Shown: piece after piece, positions 8,208 to 16,312 of the stretch
Layout: every line of letters starts with the position of its first letter
How positions within the stretch are numbered: the first letter of the stretch is position 1
Source: Mycobacterium aquaticum
Lineage (GTDB): Bacteria > Actinomycetota > Actinomycetes > Mycobacteriales > Mycobacteriaceae
Length of the DNA: 62,615 nucleotides
Assembly: GCF_002086485.1 (NCBI RefSeq)
Contig: NZ_MVHF01000048.1
Location: 1 to 62,615 of the forward strand
Direction of reading: 5' to 3'
Translations under genes and position numbers: made by a program
The notes under the pieces: generated by a model
Seen by the model: the letters and a program-made list of their open reading frames with translations, nothing else
Databases searched by the model: none
Told to the model about the DNA's origin: nothing

Positions 8208-9236
8208 TCAGATCACCAGAACCGGCGCGGGCTGTACTCCGACACGCACCGGGTCTCCCGGGCTGAACGCCGCGGCGACCGAGCTTGCCGACTGGGCGTG
8301 CAACACCGCCCCGTCGGGCATCGCGACATAGACACGCGAGATGGGTCCCAGAAACGCCACCGAACTGACGTGCGCGACGCCATCGGCGTCGGCGGTCACC
8401 GTGATCGACTCGGGCCGCACGAGCGCCGTTCCCGCACCTGAACTCACCGAGCCGGCCAGCGTCGGGACCGAGGTACCCAGCAGGTGAGCGCGGCCCTGCG
8501 AAACCTCCGCCGGTACTTGATTGTTCAGTCCGACGAACTCCGCGACGAACGGTGTCGCGGGGTTCGCGTATAGATCCGCCGGGGCGGCGAGCTGTTCGAG
8601 TTTGCCCTGGCTCATCACACCGACCCGGTCGGCAACAGCGAGAGCCTCCTCCTGATCGTGGGTGACGAACAACGTCGTGGTGCCGACTTCGAGCTGAACC
8701 CGGCGAATCTCGTCACGCAACTGCACCCGCACCTTGGCGTCGAGCGCCGACAGCGGCTCGTCGAGCAGCAGCACGCCCGGCTGGATCGCGAGCGCGCGGG
8801 CCAACGCCACACGCTGCTGCTGACCTCCCGACAACTCGTCGGCGTACTTGTCCTTGTGCGCACCCAGGCCCACCAGGTCGAGCATGTCAGCGGCCCGAGA
8901 CATCCTGTCGGCCTTGGCTTTACCTCGCATCTTCAACCCGAAGGCGACGTTGTCCAAGACCGTCAGGTGCGGGAACAGGCTGTAGGCCTGAAACACCATG
9001 CCCATGTCGCGCTTGTTGGCGGGCACCGAACTCACGTCGCGGCCGCCGACCAGCACAGTGCCCGACGTGGCCTCATCGAGGCCCGCGAGGATGCGCAACG
9101 CGGTCGTCTTGCCACATCCGGAGGGTCCGAGCAGCGCCACCAGCTCGCCGGGTTCGATGTGCAAGGTGAGCCCGTCGAGCGCTCTGACATTGCCGTAAAC
9201 CCGCGTGAGGTCGTTGAGTTCTACCGCAGTACCCAT
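8208..9236 (-). CDS. ABC importer ATP-binding protein (PotA/FbpC type)
   Basis: A 342-residue ATPase with GPSGCGKTT (Walker A), LSGGQQQRVALARAL (signature), LLLDEPLSALDA (Walker B) and FVTHDQEEAL (switch region), followed by a C-terminal TOBE-like beta domain of about 100 residues. This is the pattern of ATPases serving polyamine, iron or phosphonate importers. It is the last gene of the four-gene importer operon running from 12070 down to 8208. ATG 9236 follows an ideal GAGGAG-CAAT spacing. A near-identical duplicated signal with GTG at 9263, in frame nine codons upstream, and a GTG overlapping the permease stop at 9275 are alternatives. Confidence 0.88.
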   Translation of the reverse strand: MGTAVELNDLTRVYGNVRALDGLTLHIEPGELVALLGPSGCGKTTALRILAGLDEATSGTVLVGGRDVSSVPANKRDMGMVFQAYSLFPHLTVLDNVAFGLKMRGKAKADRMSRAADMLDLVGLGAHKDKYADELSGGQQQRVALARALAIQPGVLLLDEPLSALDAKVRVQLRDEIRRVQLEVGTTTLFVTHDQEEALAVADRVGVMSQGKLEQLAAPADLYANPATPFVAEFVGLNNQVPAEVSQGRAHLLGTSVPTLAGSVSSGAGTALVRPESITVTADADGVAHVSSVAFLGPISRVYVAMPDGAVLHAQSASSVAAAFSPGDPVRVGVQPAPVLVI

Positions 9237-9273
9237 ATTGCTCCTCGCGTGCGCGGTGCCCACATTGCTCCTC
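9222..9273 (-). repeat. Duplicated ribosome-binding site and start codon (27-nt period)
   Basis: On the minus strand GAGGAGCAATGTG (9273-9261) and GAGGAGCAATATG (9246-9234) are repeated with a 27-nt period; 19 of 22 aligned positions match through the following GGG-AC-GC bases. Both start codons are in the same frame, so the ATPase has two complete initiation signals nine codons apart, the first overlapping the end of the permease gene. Confidence 0.8.
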
Positions 9274-10042
9274 ACGCCCTCCGCCGCCGGCCCCGGGTGA
9301 CGACCGCCAGCGCCAGCAACAACACGAAACCCAAGAGCAGCACCGCCAGCGAGGCCGCGACAGACGTCGGACCGTCGCTCTTGCCGATCGCGACGATCTG
9401 CACCTGCAGCGTCTGATAACCACTCAGCGACGCGATGGTGTACTCGCCGAGCACCACTGCGATGGAAATGAAGGCAGCGGAGAGGATTCCCGGCCAGATG
9501 TTCGGCACGATCACCCGGGTGATCGTCGCGGCCCAGCCGGCACCGAGCGACCGCGCCGCCTCCGACAGCGTCTGCAGGTCGATCGCCGCGAGCGCCGCGT
9601 CGAGGGACCGGTAGGCGAACGGCAGGACCAGGACGACGTAGACGAACGTCAGCGTCAGCGCCGACTCGCCCAGAAAGTAGGTGACCCAGAGGTAGACGTT
9701 GCGCAACCCGACCACGATCACCAGCGCCGGAATCGTCAAGGGCAGCAGGCACAGAAACTCGATCGCCCGTCGCGCCCACGGCGCGCGCAACCGCACCCAG
9801 ATCATCGTCGGAACCAGCAGCACCAGCATCGCGACCACGGTGAAGACCGCCAGCAGCACCGAGACCACGATCGCCTGGTAGAGCGCTTCGTCGGCCACCA
9901 GGTTGTGCCACGCCGCCAGGGTGCGCCCGCCCTCGATCAGGTTGCGTGTCGAGAAGACGGCCATCGCGTACAGCGGGAACAAGAAGAACAGTCCGAACAG
10001 CAGCCACAGCACGACGCGCAGTGCCGTTCTCGCGCGGGTCAT
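9272..10042 (-). CDS. ABC importer inner-membrane permease (PotC type)
   Basis: About 256 residues with six predicted membrane helices. It carries the importer EAA-like cytoplasmic loop LSEAARSLGAGWAATITRVIVPNIWPG that contacts the ATPase. The ATG at 10042 overlaps the stop of the upstream permease (ATGA); a GTG at 10051 is the other possible start. It forms a heterodimeric channel with the preceding permease in an importer for an unidentified small solute. Confidence 0.86.
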   Translation of the reverse strand: MTRARTALRVVLWLLFGLFFLFPLYAMAVFSTRNLIEGGRTLAAWHNLVADEALYQAIVVSVLLAVFTVVAMLVLLVPTMIWVRLRAPWARRAIEFLCLLPLTIPALVIVVGLRNVYLWVTYFLGESALTLTFVYVVLVLPFAYRSLDAALAAIDLQTLSEAARSLGAGWAATITRVIVPNIWPGILSAAFISIAVVLGEYTIASLSGYQTLQVQIVAIGKSDGPTSVAASLAVLLLGFVLLLALAVVTRGRRRRA

Positions 10043-10899
10043 TTCAGCCACCTTGCCGTGCGCCGCACCAGTGCGTTGTAGGCCAGCATCACCGCTGCCA
10101 CCACGACGATCATCTCCAGCGCCAACGCGTAGGCGAACCCGGACTGGCCGAGCACCACCTCACTGGTCAGCGCGGCCCGGATCAGTAGCGGCACGATCGG
10201 AGCACCCTGACTGACCAGCGCCGCTGCGGTCGCATAGGCGGCAAAGGCGTTGGCGAACAACAGCAACGCCGATCCGAGGAAGGCAGGCGTCAACAACGGC
10301 GCCGCCACCTCACGCCAGTACTGCCACGTGGACGCACCGAGGCTGACGGCGGCTTCCCGCCACTGCTCGCGCAGGCCTTCCAGGGCGGGCAGGAACACGA
10401 TCACCATGAGCGGAATCTGAAAGTAGGTGTACACCAGGATCAACCCGGGCAGCCCGTACAACCAGCCCGATCCCGCCAGGTCCCAGCCCAGGTGCTCGCG
10501 GGCCCAGACAGTCAGCACACCGTTGAGCCCGATGGTGGCCAGGAACGCGAAAGCCAGTGCGACACCGCCGAACTGGGCCAGCACGCTACACGGGGCCAGC
10601 ACCGAACGCCGGACCATCGACGACGGCGGACTGCTCACGATGAGCCAGGCCAACACGGCTCCCAGCACCGCCCCGAGCAATGCGGTGCTCCCGGAGAGGA
10701 GCACGCTCTTGCCCAGTGCGGCCAGGGCCGTCGGCGAGAACAGCGCGGTGATCCGGCCGAACGAGAACGACCCGTCGGCGAAGAACGCCATGACGACGAC
10801 CGTCACCGTCGGCACGATCAAGAACACGGTGACGACCACGAGAAACGGCAGCAGCGGCAAGCTTTCGCGGACCCGCCGCATCACCACGGCACCCGGCAT
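10039..10899 (-). CDS. ABC importer inner-membrane permease (PotB type)
   Basis: 286 residues, with a first helix LLPFLVVVTVFLIVPTVTVVV followed by about five more. It has the coupling loop LREQWREAAVSLGASTWQYWREVAAPLL (EAA---G pattern). The ATG at 10899 is 7 nt after the stop of the binding protein; the gene overlaps the next permease by 4 nt. Role: membrane half of the importer encoded at 8208-12070. Confidence 0.85.
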   Translation of the reverse strand: MPGAVVMRRVRESLPLLPFLVVVTVFLIVPTVTVVVMAFFADGSFSFGRITALFSPTALAALGKSVLLSGSTALLGAVLGAVLAWLIVSSPPSSMVRRSVLAPCSVLAQFGGVALAFAFLATIGLNGVLTVWAREHLGWDLAGSGWLYGLPGLILVYTYFQIPLMVIVFLPALEGLREQWREAAVSLGASTWQYWREVAAPLLTPAFLGSALLLFANAFAAYATAAALVSQGAPIVPLLIRAALTSEVVLGQSGFAYALALEMIVVVAAVMLAYNALVRRTARWLK

Positions 10900-10906
10900 C
10901 GGTCGC

Positions 10907-12070
10907 TCAGCCGATCGCCTTGGCCCAGTTGTCCGCCAGATACTTGGTGGCCGCCTCGGTTTGGGCCGGGGTCGGTATGACCACCTGCCCGTCGATCGAC
11001 GGGAGCTTGGAGAACGCGGCCTTGTCTACCGTGCCCGCGACGGCCATCTGGTCGGCACGCACCGGGCGAACACCGCCGACCATGAACATGTTCTGACCTT
11101 CGTCGCTGAACAGGAACTCCTGCCAGAGCCGCGCCGCGGCCGGATGCGGGGCCTCCTTGTTGATCGCCTGGAAGTAGTAGCCGGCGACGGCATGGTCCGG
11201 CGGCACCACGACCTGCCAACTGGGCAACTTGCGGGTTTCGGCGGCGTTGGTGTAGTTCCAGTCGATCACCACGGGAGTCTGGCCCGACTCGATGGTGGCC
11301 GGGGTCGGATCCACGGGCAGGAAATTGCCTGCCTGGTGGAGCTTTCCGAAGAAGTCGACGCCCGGGGCGATGTTATCGGCCGACCCGCCCTGGGCGAGCG
11401 CCGCCATCACCACTCCGGAGAACGCGGCACCGGCCTGAGTGGGATCGCCGTTGAGCGCGACCTTTCCGTGGTACTCGGGTTTGAGCAGGTCGTCGACGTT
11501 GGTGATGGGAGGCACCTTGGCCGAATCGAACCCGATCGACATGTAACCGCCATAGCCGTTGACCCAAACCCCGTTCGGATCTTTGAACTTCGCCGGGATG
11601 GTGTCGAACGTCGCGACCTTGTACGGCGCGAACATCGAGGTGTTCGCCAGTGCCACAGCCTGTCCGAGGTCGAACACGTCGGGCGACGCGCTCTTGCCCT
11701 TCTGCTGGTTGGCGGCGTTGATCTCTTCCTGGCTGGACGCATCGGGCTGCGCCGAATTGACCTTGATGCCGTATTTGTCCGAGAACGCCTTGATGATCGC
11801 GCCGTAGTTGGCCCAATCCGGGGGCAGCGCAATGACGTTGAGTTCACCCTCGGCCTTGGCCGCGGTAACCAGGCCGTCCATGCCGCCGAAAGCCTCGGCG
11901 GAGGTGGCCTCGGCGGCCTTGACCCCCGATTGGGTCTGCGCGCCACCGTTGTCTTTCTGCGGTGGAGCGCATGCCACCACGCCGGTGGCGACCAGGGCCG
12001 CGATGGCGGCCAGGATGCCCGGGATCAGTTTGGGCTGCGAGGTTCTCGTGGGTGCTGTTCTGGAAAGCAT
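10907..12070 (-). CDS. ABC importer solute-binding lipoprotein (family 1)
   Basis: 387 residues, first gene of the importer operon. The N-terminus has a positively charged stretch, a hydrophobic core (IPGILAAIAALVATG) and the lipobox VVAC, so it should be anchored to the membrane as a lipoprotein. The mature part resembles family-1 solute-binding proteins of the spermidine/putrescine, iron(III) and 2-aminoethylphosphonate groups, for example the GYGGYMSIGFDS and ALNGDPTQAGAAF segments. Ligand not determinable here. ATG 12070 was chosen because it gives a normal signal peptide; the ORF extends 36 codons upstream. Confidence 0.85.
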   Translation of the reverse strand: MLSRTAPTRTSQPKLIPGILAAIAALVATGVVACAPPQKDNGGAQTQSGVKAAEATSAEAFGGMDGLVTAAKAEGELNVIALPPDWANYGAIIKAFSDKYGIKVNSAQPDASSQEEINAANQQKGKSASPDVFDLGQAVALANTSMFAPYKVATFDTIPAKFKDPNGVWVNGYGGYMSIGFDSAKVPPITNVDDLLKPEYHGKVALNGDPTQAGAAFSGVVMAALAQGGSADNIAPGVDFFGKLHQAGNFLPVDPTPATIESGQTPVVIDWNYTNAAETRKLPSWQVVVPPDHAVAGYYFQAINKEAPHPAAARLWQEFLFSDEGQNMFMVGGVRPVRADQMAVAGTVDKAAFSKLPSIDGQVVIPTPAQTEAATKYLADNWAKAIG

Positions 12071-12261
12071 TGCCAACCTTCCGATGATCAGAATGCGCGG
12101 CAATGGCGCCGCGGTTACCGACACTGGTCGCTGCGGTGAATGGCTCCGGGACGTCCGAACCCTACCGTGGCCGACCACCGACCGGGGTCCATTCCGTCAT
12201 CGCCGGGTTTCATCCTTGTGTCGACATTGCGATCATCACGCGTTCATGCAGGTCGTGCCGC

Positions 12262-12273
12262 TAACATCAGAAC
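12262..12273 (+). promoter_or_regulatory. -10 box of a leaderless promoter
   Basis: TAACAT at 12262-12267 ends 6 nt before the GTG at 12274, and there is no ribosome-binding site. The 12071-12273 interval also has to hold the promoter of the divergent importer operon; I see no clear operator in it. Confidence 0.55.
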
Positions 12274-12795
12274 GTGGCCGAACCTGAGGCAGCTGGTCGC
12301 TTCGACTACCTCTGGGCCGACGCTGCGCCGGAAACCCCTGGCGAGGACACAGGGCCCGACGGCACAGCCCAGCCGGAGGCGGACGCCTTCGATGCGTTCG
12401 ACGCCACGACCTGGAATTTCAAGCCCGCGCCGGTGCCGTGGTACCGCACCCGCAGGGCCGCTGTGGCACTCTGCGCGGCTGCGCTGGCCGCCGCCGCGAT
12501 CGTGGTGTCGCTGGTGCTGTTGATCGTTCGCAATCCGTCATCCACCGTCGACCGGACCCCCTCGTCGGCGACGACGACCGCGTCGAGCCCCACCGTGCCC
12601 CCATCGCCTCCGTTGCGAGCCGGACTCTCGCCTGCTCCGCCTCCACCACCACCACCACCGCCGCCTGCCGCGCCGCCACCCAGCCAGGCGCCGGCCTATC
12701 GGCCGACGTATCAGCAGACGCCCACCAAGCGGCCCGAGATCAACGTCACCCGAACGCCGTACAGCGTGGCGCCGCAGCCCAGACACACCCACTGA
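12274..12795 (+). CDS. Single-pass membrane protein with proline-rich C-terminus, unknown function
   Basis: A 173-residue protein with an acidic cytoplasmic N-terminus (about 1-50) and one strong membrane helix around residues 68-88 (AAVALCAAALAAAAIVVSLV). An extracytoplasmic tail follows, dominated by Ser/Thr/Pro and a run of ten consecutive prolines, ending in a His/Arg-rich segment. Such tails are common in mycobacterial envelope proteins that span or contact the cell wall. No enzymatic domain is visible. It starts with a leaderless GTG and is followed 27 nt later by the PPOX gene, which has its own promoter. Confidence 0.7.
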   Translation: MAEPEAAGRFDYLWADAAPETPGEDTGPDGTAQPEADAFDAFDATTWNFKPAPVPWYRTRRAAVALCAAALAAAAIVVSLVLLIVRNPSSTVDRTPSSATTTASSPTVPPSPPLRAGLSPAPPPPPPPPPPAAPPPSQAPAYRPTYQQTPTKRPEINVTRTPYSVAPQPRHTH

Positions 12796-12810
12796 GGCAG
12801 GCGTTGCTCC

Positions 12811-12822
12811 TACGCTGAACCT
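12811..12822 (+). promoter_or_regulatory. -10 box of a leaderless promoter (PPOX gene)
   Basis: TACGCT at 12811-12816 ends 6 nt before the ATG at 12823. Confidence 0.5.
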
Positions 12823-13242
12823 ATGGCCGAGTTCGAGGTGATCGAGCAGTTCGCCGGCACGCCCACCGTGGTCCTGGCCACCCTGGGACCCGATGGCGCC
12901 CCGCACCTGGTGCCGGTGGTGTTCGCGGTGCATCGCGGGACCGACGGCGTCACCATCTACACCGCCGTCGACGCGAAACGAAAGTCGACGCAGAAGCTGC
13001 GCAGGCTGGCCAACATCGAACACGACCCGCGGGTGAGCCTGCTCGCCGACCACTACGACGACGACTGGTCCCAGCTGTGGTGGGTGCGGGCTGACGGGCG
13101 GGCAACGACCCACTACAGCGGCGACGAGATGGCCACCGGGTATGCCCTCCTGCGCGCCAAATACCGTCAGTACGAACGGATCGCGCTCGACGGACCGGTC
13201 GTCACGATCGAGGTCACGCGCTGGTCGTCCTGGCAGGCCTGA
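12823..13242 (+). CDS. PPOX-class F420-dependent oxidoreductase family protein
   Basis: A 139-residue split beta-barrel protein (TIGR03668-like). Features include TVVLATLGPDGAPHLVPVVFAV at the N-terminus, the RKSTQKLRRLANIEHDPRVSLL cofactor-contacting region and a C-terminal ITIEVTRWSSW-like strand (VVTIEVTRWSSW). Members of this group are small dimers that bind F420 or flavin; the reduced substrate is unknown. As I recall, M. tuberculosis Rv0121c also lies beside fusA2, and the same adjacency is seen here. Confidence 0.75.
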   Translation: MAEFEVIEQFAGTPTVVLATLGPDGAPHLVPVVFAVHRGTDGVTIYTAVDAKRKSTQKLRRLANIEHDPRVSLLADHYDDDWSQLWWVRADGRATTHYSGDEMATGYALLRAKYRQYERIALDGPVVTIEVTRWSSWQA

Positions 13243-13315
13243 ACACCCACCACCCAGCCCTTGTGCTGTAGGTCACATCGGGGAATGGTGGAAAGGGATC
13301 TCAGGAGGACATGTC

Positions 13316-15493
13316 ATGGCGGACAGGACGGCCGCTGCGGCCGGCAACGGGGCCCTACCTACCGCGGAACGCCCGGAGGCGATCCGCAACATCGCACTGG
13401 TCGGGCCGTCGGGCGCAGGTAAGACCACACTCGTCGATGCCTTGCTGATGGCAGGCGGCGTGCTGACCCGCGTCGGCTCGGTGCTCGACGGCACGACGGT
13501 ATGCGACTTCGACGACGCCGAGGTCGCCCAGCAGCGGTCGGTGGGGCTGGCACTGGCGTCGTTGCAGCACAACGGGATCAAGGTGAACCTCATCGACACC
13601 CCCGGGTACGCCGACTTCGTCGGAGAGCTGCGCGCAGGCTTGCGGGCGGCGGACTGCGCGTTGTTCGTCGTCGCAGCCAACGAGACCGTGGACGAACCGA
13701 CCAAGGCGTTGTGGCAGGAGTGCAGCGCGGTCGGCATGCCGCGTGCCGTGGCGATCACCAAACTCGACCATGCTCGGGCCAACTATGCCAACGCGCTGGC
13801 CACCGCACAGCAGGCGTTCGGTGACAAGGTACTGCCGCTGTACTTTCCGGCGGGCGAAGGCGTCATCGGGTTGATCACCAGGACCCAGTACGACTACACC
13901 GACGGCAAGCACTCGTCGCACGCGCCTGCCGAGTCGTACTCCGATGAGATCGCCGAACTCCGTGGCTCGCTCATCGAGGGCATCATCGAGGAGTCCGAAG
14001 ACGAGACGCTGATGGAGCGCTACCTCGGCGGCGAGGACATTGACCAGAACGCCCTCATAGAAGACCTGGAGAAGGCCGTCGCGCGCGGCTCGTTCTTCCC
14101 GGTGATCCCGGTGTGCAGCGGTTCAGGCATCGGCACGCTGGAGCTGCTCGAGGTCGCCACCCGCGGCTTCCCGGCTCCGCCGCACCATCGTCTGCCCGAG
14201 GTGTTCACTCCTGCGGGCGCTCCGCGCAAGGCCTTGGCCTGCGACCCGTCCGGACCGCTGCTGGCCGAGGTGGTGAAGACCACGTCGGATCCCTACGTCG
14301 GCAGGGTCAGCCTGGTCCGGATGTTCTCCGGAACCATCAGGCCCGACGCGACAGTGCACGTGTCGGGCCATTTTTCGGCCTTCGCACCCAATGGCGGCAC
14401 CGCCGGCGCCGAGGCGAGCGCGCACGCCACTACCGGGCACGCCGACCACGACGAGGACGAGCGCATCGGCACGCTGTCCTTCCCCCTGGGCAAGCAGCAG
14501 CGTCCCGCACCGGTGGTGGTGGCCGGTGACATCTGCGCGATCGGCAAGCTCAGCCGGGCCGAGACCGGGGACACGCTGAGCGACAAGGCCGATCCGCTGG
14601 TGCTGCGACCGTGGACCATGCCTGATCCGCTGCTGCCGGTGGCCGTGCAACCGCGCGCGAAGTCCGACGAGGACAAGCTGTCGGTCGGATTGCAGCGCCT
14701 GGCCGCCGAGGATCCGACCCTGCGCATCGAGCAGAACCCGGAAACCCACCAGATCGTGTTGTGGTGCATGGGTGAGGCGCACGCTGGGGTCGTGCTCGAC
14801 GCCCTGTCCCGGCGGTACGGCGTATCGGTGGACACCGTCGCTTTGCGGGTCCCGTTACGAGAGACGTTCGGCGGCAAGGCAAAAGGCCATGGTCGCCATG
14901 TCAAGCAGTCCGGTGGGCACGGTCAGTACGCGGTGTGCGATATCGAGGTGGAGCCGTTGCCTGAAGGCTCCGGTTTCGAGTTCGTCGACAAGGTGGTGGG
15001 CGGCGCCGTTCCGCGCCAGTTCATCCCGAGCGTCGAGAAGGGCGTGCGCGCCCAGATGGAGAAAGGGGTCGGTTCGGAACTCGGTTACCCCGTCGTCGAT
15101 ATCCGGGTCACCCTGGTCGACGGCAAGGCGCACAGCGTCGACTCATCGGATTTCGCCTTCCAGATGGCGGGCGGCCTGGCCCTGCGGGAGGCTGCCGCCA
15201 CCACCCGGGTGAACCTGCTGGAGCCCGTCGACGACGTTACGGTCGTGGTGCCCGACGACCTTGTCGGCTCGATAATGAGCGACCTCTCCAGCCGCCGCGG
15301 CCGCGTGGTGGGTACCGACAAGGTCGGCGAGGACCACACCGCGGTGAAGGCTGAGATCCCCGAGATCGAACTGACCCGGTACGCCATCGATCTGCGCTCG
15401 TTGTCGCACGGCTCGGGTTCGTTCACCCGGACGTTCGCCCGGTACGAACCGATGCCCGAGACGGCGGCAGCCCGGGTCCGCAGCGGCGATTGA
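13316..15493 (+). CDS. fusA2: Elongation factor G-like protein FusA2
   Basis: A 725-residue translational GTPase paralogue. P-loop GPSGAGKT (about 30-37) and the G3 motif DTPG are followed by the EF-G domains II-V, including the terminal ALREAAATTRVNLLEPVDDV and DLSSRRGRVVGTD regions. It differs from canonical EF-G in the AQQRSVGLAL switch I region and a His/Asp-rich insertion around residue 365-385, placing it with the FusA2/EF-G-like group whose role in mycobacteria is not settled. The AGGAGGA at 13302 supports ATG 13316; the frame runs upstream into the previous gene but is not coding there. Confidence 0.85.
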   Translation: MADRTAAAAGNGALPTAERPEAIRNIALVGPSGAGKTTLVDALLMAGGVLTRVGSVLDGTTVCDFDDAEVAQQRSVGLALASLQHNGIKVNLIDTPGYADFVGELRAGLRAADCALFVVAANETVDEPTKALWQECSAVGMPRAVAITKLDHARANYANALATAQQAFGDKVLPLYFPAGEGVIGLITRTQYDYTDGKHSSHAPAESYSDEIAELRGSLIEGIIEESEDETLMERYLGGEDIDQNALIEDLEKAVARGSFFPVIPVCSGSGIGTLELLEVATRGFPAPPHHRLPEVFTPAGAPRKALACDPSGPLLAEVVKTTSDPYVGRVSLVRMFSGTIRPDATVHVSGHFSAFAPNGGTAGAEASAHATTGHADHDEDERIGTLSFPLGKQQRPAPVVVAGDICAIGKLSRAETGDTLSDKADPLVLRPWTMPDPLLPVAVQPRAKSDEDKLSVGLQRLAAEDPTLRIEQNPETHQIVLWCMGEAHAGVVLDALSRRYGVSVDTVALRVPLRETFGGKAKGHGRHVKQSGGHGQYAVCDIEVEPLPEGSGFEFVDKVVGGAVPRQFIPSVEKGVRAQMEKGVGSELGYPVVDIRVTLVDGKAHSVDSSDFAFQMAGGLALREAAATTRVNLLEPVDDVTVVVPDDLVGSIMSDLSSRRGRVVGTDKVGEDHTAVKAEIPEIELTRYAIDLRSLSHGSGSFTRTFARYEPMPETAAARVRSGD

Positions 15494-15502
15494 TCGACCG
15501 CC

Positions 15503-16063
15503 TCAGCCGCCCATCTCGGCGTACAGCTCTTCGTTGCCGGCATCGGCTTCGAGCTCGACGTCGAAAGTGTTGAGCGCCAACGCGAGTGTGCCGTAGCCGC
15601 CGACGGTGAACATCAGATCCATACGCTGCTGATCGTCGAGGCGTTCGCCCAGAGCGGTCCAGGTGGCCGGGCAGATTCGCGAACCGGAATGCAGTTCATC
15701 GACCGCGTGCAGCACCACCTGGTCGAATTCGTCTGCAGCAAAACCACTTTGGGCCGCGGCGAGATCCTCTTCGCTAAGCCCCAGCCGACGCGCGATGACG
15801 GCGTGGTGACCCCACTCGTATCCGCAACCGTGGTGGTGCGCGGTCCGCAGGATCACCAGTTCCCTGATGCGCTCGGGTAGCCGTGAGGACTTCTGCAGAT
15901 AGGTGTTGAAAGGCAGGAAGCGGCCGGCCAACTCGGGATGCCTGACCAGGGTGGCCAACGCGTTGCCCACGTCGTCGGCGTTTCGGCGCTCCGGTGGCAC
16001 TGTGCCGGCCAGCGCGTCACGCGCATGGTCGTCCCAGTCTTCGGCCGGTAGTGGCGTCAGCAT
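15503..16063 (-). CDS. Carboxymuconolactone decarboxylase (CMD) family protein
   Basis: A 186-residue all-helical protein of the CMD/AhpD-like superfamily. The active-site region RIRELVILRTAHHHGCGYEWGHHAVIAR carries the Glu-Cys-His-His arrangement of CMD enzymes and lacks the AhpD CxxC pair, so a peroxiredoxin-reductase role is unlikely. ATG 16063 is preceded by AAGGGATC. The gene is convergent with fusA2 (9-nt gap) and divergent from the orphan Mce gene. No aromatic-catabolism genes are nearby, so the substrate is open. Confidence 0.75.
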   Translation of the reverse strand: MLTPLPAEDWDDHARDALAGTVPPERRNADDVGNALATLVRHPELAGRFLPFNTYLQKSSRLPERIRELVILRTAHHHGCGYEWGHHAVIARRLGLSEEDLAAAQSGFAADEFDQVVLHAVDELHSGSRICPATWTALGERLDDQQRMDLMFTVGGYGTLALALNTFDVELEADAGNEELYAEMGG

Positions 16064-16230
16064 TGTTGATCCCTTCTGCGACCGCATCACCGCACGGCGA
16101 CCGATCTCCCCGACCGATCACAACATAGATGAGCTAAACATACACACGCCGGCCGCGGTCCGGGGCGTTATCGGCGACGTGACCGGCGTCTCGTTGCCCG
16201 GCGGCTTTGATATCCGCCGCAATCGGTCCC

Positions 16231-16257
16231 AATGAGTTGCTTTTATCTCCACTCATT
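16231..16257. promoter_or_regulatory. Inverted repeat upstream of the orphan mce gene
   Basis: AATGAGT (16231-16237) and ACTCATT (16251-16257) form perfect 7-nt arms 13 nt apart, extendable to 8 of 9. A good -35-like TTGACA follows at 16267-16272, but no well-spaced -10 is evident. The position between the divergent CMD and mce genes fits an operator. The rest of 16064-16312 holds no gene. Confidence 0.4.
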
Positions 16258-16312
16258 TGAGAAAGTTTGACAAGCTTATCTTTTGGCTGCGTCAATAATC
16301 GGAGGTTTGCGC

